From NCBI RefSeq assembly GCF_000302535.1, contig NC_018708.1, positions 3,844,001 through 3,908,000 on the forward strand: a DNA stretch of 64,000 nt, in the 5' to 3' direction. Below the pieces are notes generated by a model. The model did not search any database. It was not told the DNA's origin and worked only from the letters and a program-made list of their open reading frames with translations. Origin of the DNA: Acidovorax sp. KKS102 (GTDB lineage: Bacteria; Pseudomonadota; Gammaproteobacteria; Burkholderiales; Burkholderiaceae_C). Shown piece after piece: positions 60,243 through 64,000 of the stretch (position 1 is the first letter of the stretch; each line of letters starts with the position of its first letter). The position numbers were made by a program, and so were the translations under genes.

Positions 60243-60875
60243 TCAGCCCCGATTGAACCACCAGGCCAGCAATACGAGGGCCGCCACGCCAACACCCCAC
60301 ATCCACGCAGGGATACCGCCGCCCTGGGTGGCACCACCCTCTTGCACTGTGCTTGGCTGGGTGACGGCATCGGCACTTGCCGCTGCATCTGCTGAAGGGG
60401 CTTCAGCGCGCGGAAAGCGGCGCTGCATCTCGTCGTCAAACCGCTTGAAGAAGTCCTCGGCCATGCTTTTGGCGGCGCCGTCGATGAGGCGCTGGCCCAG
60501 CTGCGCGATCTTGCCGCCCACCGAGGCGTGTACGGTGTAGTGCAACTCACAGCTGGCCTGACCGGCCGCATCGGCGGGCAGGGGCACCAACTTGACCTGG
60601 GCGTTGCCCTTGCCAAAGCCCGCCACGCCGCCAGAGCCTTCAAAGGCAATGTTGTAGCTCTCGGGCGGCACGATGTCGGACAGCGTGATCTTGCCCGCAA
60701 ATTTGGCCGACACAGGCCCGATCTTGAGCGCCATGGCCACCGAATACTGGTTCTCGCCCGTGGGCTCGACCTTGTCGCAACCGGGAATGCACAGCTTGAG
60801 CACTTCGGGGTCGTTGAGCGCCTCCCAGGCCTGTTGCTGGCTGACGGCAAGGGTTCGGCTGGCTTGCATTTCCAT
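60243..60875 (-). CDS. coxG: CoxG-like SRPBCC protein with C-terminal membrane anchor
   Basis: 210 residues. The SRPBCC/CoxG domain (about 1-145) is seen from QQAWEALNDPEVLKLCIPGCDKVE and AKFAGKITLSDIVPPESY. A Ser/Ala/Thr linker is followed by one transmembrane segment (WMWGVGVAALVLLAWWF) and a short tail. CoxG is reported to anchor CO dehydrogenase and to extract menaquinone or quinone for electron transfer. Between coxE (96-nt gap) and xdhC. Confidence 0.9.
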   Translation of the reverse strand: MEMQASRTLAVSQQQAWEALNDPEVLKLCIPGCDKVEPTGENQYSVAMALKIGPVSAKFAGKITLSDIVPPESYNIAFEGSGGVAGFGKGNAQVKLVPLPADAAGQASCELHYTVHASVGGKIAQLGQRLIDGAAKSMAEDFFKRFDDEMQRRFPRAEAPSADAAASADAVTQPSTVQEGGATQGGGIPAWMWGVGVAALVLLAWWFNRG

Positions 60876-60971
60876 GGTGGGTCCTCTCGGTCTTTAATGT
60901 GTGTGGATGTTGTGGGAATTCAATCGGTCCGCTGCATGGCTGGACTCAGTGCGGCGTGGGGCACGGCGCCG

Positions 60972-62204
60972 TCATTGCCGCAGCACGCTCGCCAGGCTGG
61001 CAGCCAGGTCCTTCAGGTGGCTCAGGTTGTGCACGGCCACCATGCCGTGGGCCTGGCGGTACAGAACTGACGCACCGCGCGCCGTGGGGGCATAGCCCTC
61101 GTAGCGCAGCAGGGGGTTGAGCCACAGCAGGCGGCCGCAGTGGCGGCGCAGCCAGGCCAGCTCGCGCTCCAGCACCTCGGGCGTGCCCGTGTCCAGTCCG
61201 TCGCTGATCAGCAGCACCAGCGTGCGCCGCCCCACCAGGCGCCGCGCGTGCTGCAGGCGCAGCTGGCCCAGGCTGTCGCCCATGCGGGTACCGCCCGCAA
61301 AGTCGGTGATGGCATGGCTGGCCGTCTCCAGCATCGCATCCGTATCGGCCAGGCGGAAGGCGGGCGTGAGATCGGTCAAGCCGGTGCCAAACGCAAACAC
61401 GTCCCGGCGCACGGCGGCGCCGGTGTGGCGCGGTGCGGTGGCCGCGTGCAAGAAGGCCAGCAGCAAACGCGCGTAGCGCTCCATCGATCCCGACACATCC
61501 ACCAGCACCAGCAGCGGCAGCGGTTGCTGGCGCCGCTGCAGCAACGGGATGTGCAGCACCTCGCCCCCACTGCGCGCCGCATGGTGCATGGCGCCGGGCC
61601 AGTGCGGGCGGCTGCCGCGTGCGCCCGGCCGGGTGCGGCGGGCGGCGTAGTGCGGCAAGGGCAAGGGCACGTCGCGCGCCAGGCGCTCCACCAGGATGTA
61701 TTCGCTGGCCGAGAGCTGGTTGAAGTCAGCCTGCCGCAGGCGCTGCAGGTCGCTGGCCGTCATGGCGGCATCGAATTCGATCTTGTCTTCTTCGCGCGCG
61801 GGCGGTGCGTTGCGCGCGGCACGCACGGGCGCCAGTGCCTCGCTCACACGCGGGCGGCGTTTGACGGGCTCGGCCTTGGACTCGGCGCTGGGCAGCATCT
61901 GCGCCAGCAGCTTTTGTGCGACGTTGGGATTGCGAAAGTAGGCGTCAAACAGCTCGCGGAACACCATGCGGTCTTGCTCGCGGCTGACCAGCACGGCCTC
62001 CAGTGCGGCGCTGAAGTCCTCGCGCTGCAGGCCCACCAGCATCACCGCCTGCTGGGCCAGCGCCATGCGGGCAGCGTCCACCCGCACGCCAGCGCGACGC
62101 AGCGTGCGGCCAAAGCCGCTCAGGTTGTCGGCCAGCTTGCCGGTGCGGGCATCGCCGAGTTGGGAGAACATCGCGCCCTCAGCCATGGGACGGCTCTCAT
62201 GCAT
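60972..62204 (-). CDS. coxE: CoxE-like VWA-domain protein
   Basis: 410 residues. The C-terminal VWA domain has the metal-site DVSGSM near residue 240 and GGTRMGDS and ISDGLDTGTPE. The N-terminal helical region (DARTGKLADNLSGFGRTLRR) matches CoxE/DUF58-like proteins. With the MoxR ATPase CoxD it acts in maturation of the CO dehydrogenase Mo-S-Cu site (known for CoxD/E). The frame is open upstream; ATG at 62204 is used (overlaps coxD by eight bases), and 62186 is an alternative. Confidence 0.9.
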   Translation of the reverse strand: MHESRPMAEGAMFSQLGDARTGKLADNLSGFGRTLRRAGVRVDAARMALAQQAVMLVGLQREDFSAALEAVLVSREQDRMVFRELFDAYFRNPNVAQKLLAQMLPSAESKAEPVKRRPRVSEALAPVRAARNAPPAREEDKIEFDAAMTASDLQRLRQADFNQLSASEYILVERLARDVPLPLPHYAARRTRPGARGSRPHWPGAMHHAARSGGEVLHIPLLQRRQQPLPLLVLVDVSGSMERYARLLLAFLHAATAPRHTGAAVRRDVFAFGTGLTDLTPAFRLADTDAMLETASHAITDFAGGTRMGDSLGQLRLQHARRLVGRRTLVLLISDGLDTGTPEVLERELAWLRRHCGRLLWLNPLLRYEGYAPTARGASVLYRQAHGMVAVHNLSHLKDLAASLASVLRQ

Positions 62205-63123
62205 CGGCATCGGCGGGTTGCAGCAACTGCACCGCCATGTCGCGGGTGAGCGCCGCGACATCCTCGCGCTGCTTGAACAGGATGCCTGCGGTATCGGACA
62301 CCACCTCGGGGTCCACCACGAGGGTGTCGAGGGCCACCAGCGCCTTGGCCCATTCCACGCTCTCGGCAATGCCCGGTGCGCGCTGAAAGGCGTTGGCAAA
62401 CGGCTGGCTGCGCAGTCGCCCCACAAAGTCTGCCACCTGCAGGGCCAACGCCTCACTCGCACCCGGCACCTGGGCGCGCACGATGGCCAGCTCGCGCTCG
62501 CGCTCGGGGTAGTCCAGCCAGTGGTACAAGCAGCGGCGCTTGACGGCGTCGTGCAGGTCGCGCGTACGGTTGCTGGTGAGAATGGTGACGGGCGTGGCCG
62601 TGGCGCGCACGGTGCCAATCTCGGGAATGCTCACCTGGTACTCGCCCAGGTACTCGAGCAAAAAGGCCTCAAAGGGCTCGTCCGCGCGGTCCACCTCGTC
62701 GATCAGCAGCACGGCGCCGGGCGCTGGCGCCTGCAGCGCCTGCAGCAAAGGGCGGCGGATGAGGTAGCGGTCCTGGTACACCTCGCGCTCCACCTGCGCC
62801 ATGTCGGCACCGCCCTGCCCCTCGGCTGCGCGCATGTGCAGCAACTGAGCAGCGTAATTCCACTCGTACAACGCCTCGCGCTGCTCCAGGCCGTCGTAGC
62901 ACTGCAGGCGGATCAGGCTGCGCGACAGCACTTCCGAGAGGGCTTTGGCCAGCGCCGTCTTGCCCACGCCGGGCTCGCCCTCCAGCAGCAAAGGCCGCTG
63001 CAGCTTGAGCGCCAGAAACACCGCCGTGGCTAGGCGACGGTCGGCAAAATAGCCCACGCTTTGCAGGGCCTGCACCAGGGCGTCGATGGAAGCCGGAACC
63101 GGCGCGGCGTTAAAAGAGTTCAT
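62197..63123 (-). CDS. coxD: MoxR-type AAA+ ATPase, CoxD-like
   Basis: 308-residue AAA+ ATPase. Walker A is EGEPGVGKTALAKAL near residue 47, Walker B VLLIDEVDRADEPFEAFLLE near 140, sensor motif TSNRTRDLHDAVKRRCLYHWLDYP. In CO dehydrogenase systems CoxD acts with CoxE and CoxF in cofactor sulfuration and copper insertion. It overlaps coxE by eight bases and is separated from coxM by a 109-nt gap with a dispersed repeat. ATG 63123. Confidence 0.93.
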   Translation of the reverse strand: MNSFNAAPVPASIDALVQALQSVGYFADRRLATAVFLALKLQRPLLLEGEPGVGKTALAKALSEVLSRSLIRLQCYDGLEQREALYEWNYAAQLLHMRAAEGQGGADMAQVEREVYQDRYLIRRPLLQALQAPAPGAVLLIDEVDRADEPFEAFLLEYLGEYQVSIPEIGTVRATATPVTILTSNRTRDLHDAVKRRCLYHWLDYPERERELAIVRAQVPGASEALALQVADFVGRLRSQPFANAFQRAPGIAESVEWAKALVALDTLVVDPEVVSDTAGILFKQREDVAALTRDMAVQLLQPADADA

Positions 63124-63130
63124 TGCTATC

Positions 63131-63180
63131 TAATTCATAGCTGCCAGCGCATGTTCTTCCAGCGCTAGCAGCCAATTTCA
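63131..63180 (-). repeat. Dispersed AGCGCTAGT/AGCTAT-type repeat between coxM and coxD
   Basis: GCTGCCAGCGC (63140-63150) and GCGCTAGCAGC (63162-63172) form an inverted repeat with one mismatch. The flank TAATTCATAGCTGC resembles the AGCTAT end of the other copies. It lies in the only gap of this cluster. Confidence 0.6.
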
Positions 63181-63232
63181 CTCAAAAGCCCGCCACCGGG
63201 TGCCGCACCACGGTAGCGGGGTTGCCCTCATG

Positions 63233-64000
63233 TCATCCCAGCATCTGCTGCACAGCGCGCTGCGTTTGCACGCTGATGAGGTTGGCGCGGTAGGCAGCGC
63301 TGGCGTGGATGTCGGCGTTCAAATCGCTCGCGTCGATCTTCACGCTGGCCGCCGACTGCGGCGTGAAGCTCTGGTTGAGCGCTGCCTCCAGCCCCGCATG
63401 GCGAAACACGCTGCTGGCCGCACCGGTGACGGCCACGCGCACGCCACTGTCGGTCTGCGCCACAAACACACCCACCAGCGAGAATCGCGACGCCGCCTGC
63501 TTGAACTTCATGTACGCGGCACGCTTAGGGATGGGGAAGCGGATGGCAGTAATGATCTCGCCCTCCTCCAGCGCCGTGGTGTACATGCCCACGAAGAAGT
63601 CGTCGGCTTGGATCTCGCGGCGGTTGGTGATGACCGTGGCGCCCAGGCCCAGCACCGCGCTGGGGTAGCAGGCGGCAGGGTCGTTGTTGGCCACGGAGCC
63701 GCCCAGCGTGCCCCGTGCGCGCACCTGGCGGTCGCCAATGTGTGCGGCCAGGTCGGCCAGCGCCGGGATGGCTGCCTTGACCTCGCTGCTGGCCGCCACG
63801 TCCATGTGGCGCGTCATGGCGCCAATGACCAGCGCGTTGCCTTCACGGCGGATGCCCGCCAGCTCGGCAACGCCATTCAGGTCCACGATCTTTTCGGGGT
63901 TGGCCAGGCGCAGGCGCATGGACGGCAGCAGGCTTTGCCCGCCGGCCAGCAGCTTTCCGCCCTGGGCGATGAGCTGCGCGGCAGCAGCGGTGGAGGAAGG
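63233..64000 (-). CDS. coxM: FAD-binding subunit of a molybdenum hydroxylase (CoxM-like), 5' end cut by window
   Basis: Medium subunit of a CO dehydrogenase or xanthine-oxidase-type enzyme. The frame runs past base 64000; the visible part begins PSSTAAAAQLIAQGGKLLAG and continues as LAGGQSLLPSMRLRLANP, the FAD motif of this family. TLGGSVANNDPAACYPSAVLG is the second FAD motif. Large and small subunits should lie beyond the edge, in front of or behind it. This supports reading the neighbouring genes as a cox-type maturation cluster, though the true substrate (CO, isoquinoline or others) cannot be told. Confidence 0.9.
   Translation of the reverse strand, partial: PSSTAAAAQLIAQGGKLLAGGQSLLPSMRLRLANPEKIVDLNGVAELAGIRREGNALVIGAMTRHMDVAASSEVKAAIPALADLAAHIGDRQVRARGTLGGSVANNDPAACYPSAVLGLGATVITNRREIQADDFFVGMYTTALEEGEIITAIRFPIPKRAAYMKFKQAASRFSLVGVFVAQTDSGVRVAVTGAASSVFRHAGLEAALNQSFTPQSAASVKIDASDLNADIHASAAYRANLISVQTQRAVQQMLG

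Overview
The window is dense, GC-rich bacterial chromosome with almost no spacing between genes and many ATGA stop/start overlaps. Gene content (MutS and UppP of proteobacterial type, an MdtABC-type RND pump, an Anbu-type proteasome homologue, a cox-type molybdenum hydroxylase maturation cluster, many multi-PAS c-di-GMP proteins) and a dispersed short repeat built on AGCGCTAGT...AGCTAT point to a betaproteobacterium of the Comamonadaceae, Acidovorax-like. That placement is inference from recognised families. I saw no rRNA, tRNA, CRISPR array, phage or transposase gene.

Layout. 1-7209 (minus): a hybrid histidine kinase cut by the window edge, preceded by a PAS-GGDEF-EAL protein. 7410-11996 (plus): mutS, an Anbu-type proteasome homologue, an alpha/beta hydrolase. 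12182-19928 (plus): a tightly packed run of a CruF-like (DUF422) membrane protein, an MpaB/Lcp-like DUF2236 oxygenase and three tandem 7TMR-DISM diguanylate cyclases. 20049-24840: a BBE-like flavin oxidase, a PAS-GGDEF protein, a MipA/OmpV-like porin and uppP. 25070-29837 (plus): small membrane proteins, a secreted hydrolase, then a 2TM protein / LytS-like kinase / LytTR regulator operon. 29884-40289 (minus): mdtA, mdtB, a long hairpin-rich non-coding insert, mdtC and an outer-membrane factor.

40440-47960: a LysE-type exporter, then a divergently regulated set (IclR regulator against SDR and flavin monooxygenase, followed by a BASS transporter, an epimerase-like SDR, an EamA transporter and an orphan ABC ATPase). 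48011-50600: a small unknown protein, a fold-back repeat, two Tat-exported enzymes and a 56-residue basic protein. 50698-57825: a signalling island of histidine kinase, periplasmic binding protein, HD-GYP phosphodiesterase and single-domain receiver on the minus strand, facing an HTH-receiver fusion, a receiver-Hpt protein and an MHYT sensor. 57910-59121: GST and a low-molecular-weight phosphatase. 59140-64000 (minus): xdhC, coxG, coxE, coxD and the start-truncated coxM.

Working together: the dominant theme is signal transduction, above all c-di-GMP. The window has five GGDEF proteins (one also with EAL), one HD-GYP and one MHYT protein, besides three histidine kinases. The strongest candidates for something undescribed are the roughly 640-bp hairpin-rich element that splits the mdtB-mdtC junction, the fold-back element at 48.4-48.6 kb, the triplicated DISM cyclases with diverged inhibitory sites, and the split receiver/HD-GYP/binding protein/kinase operon.
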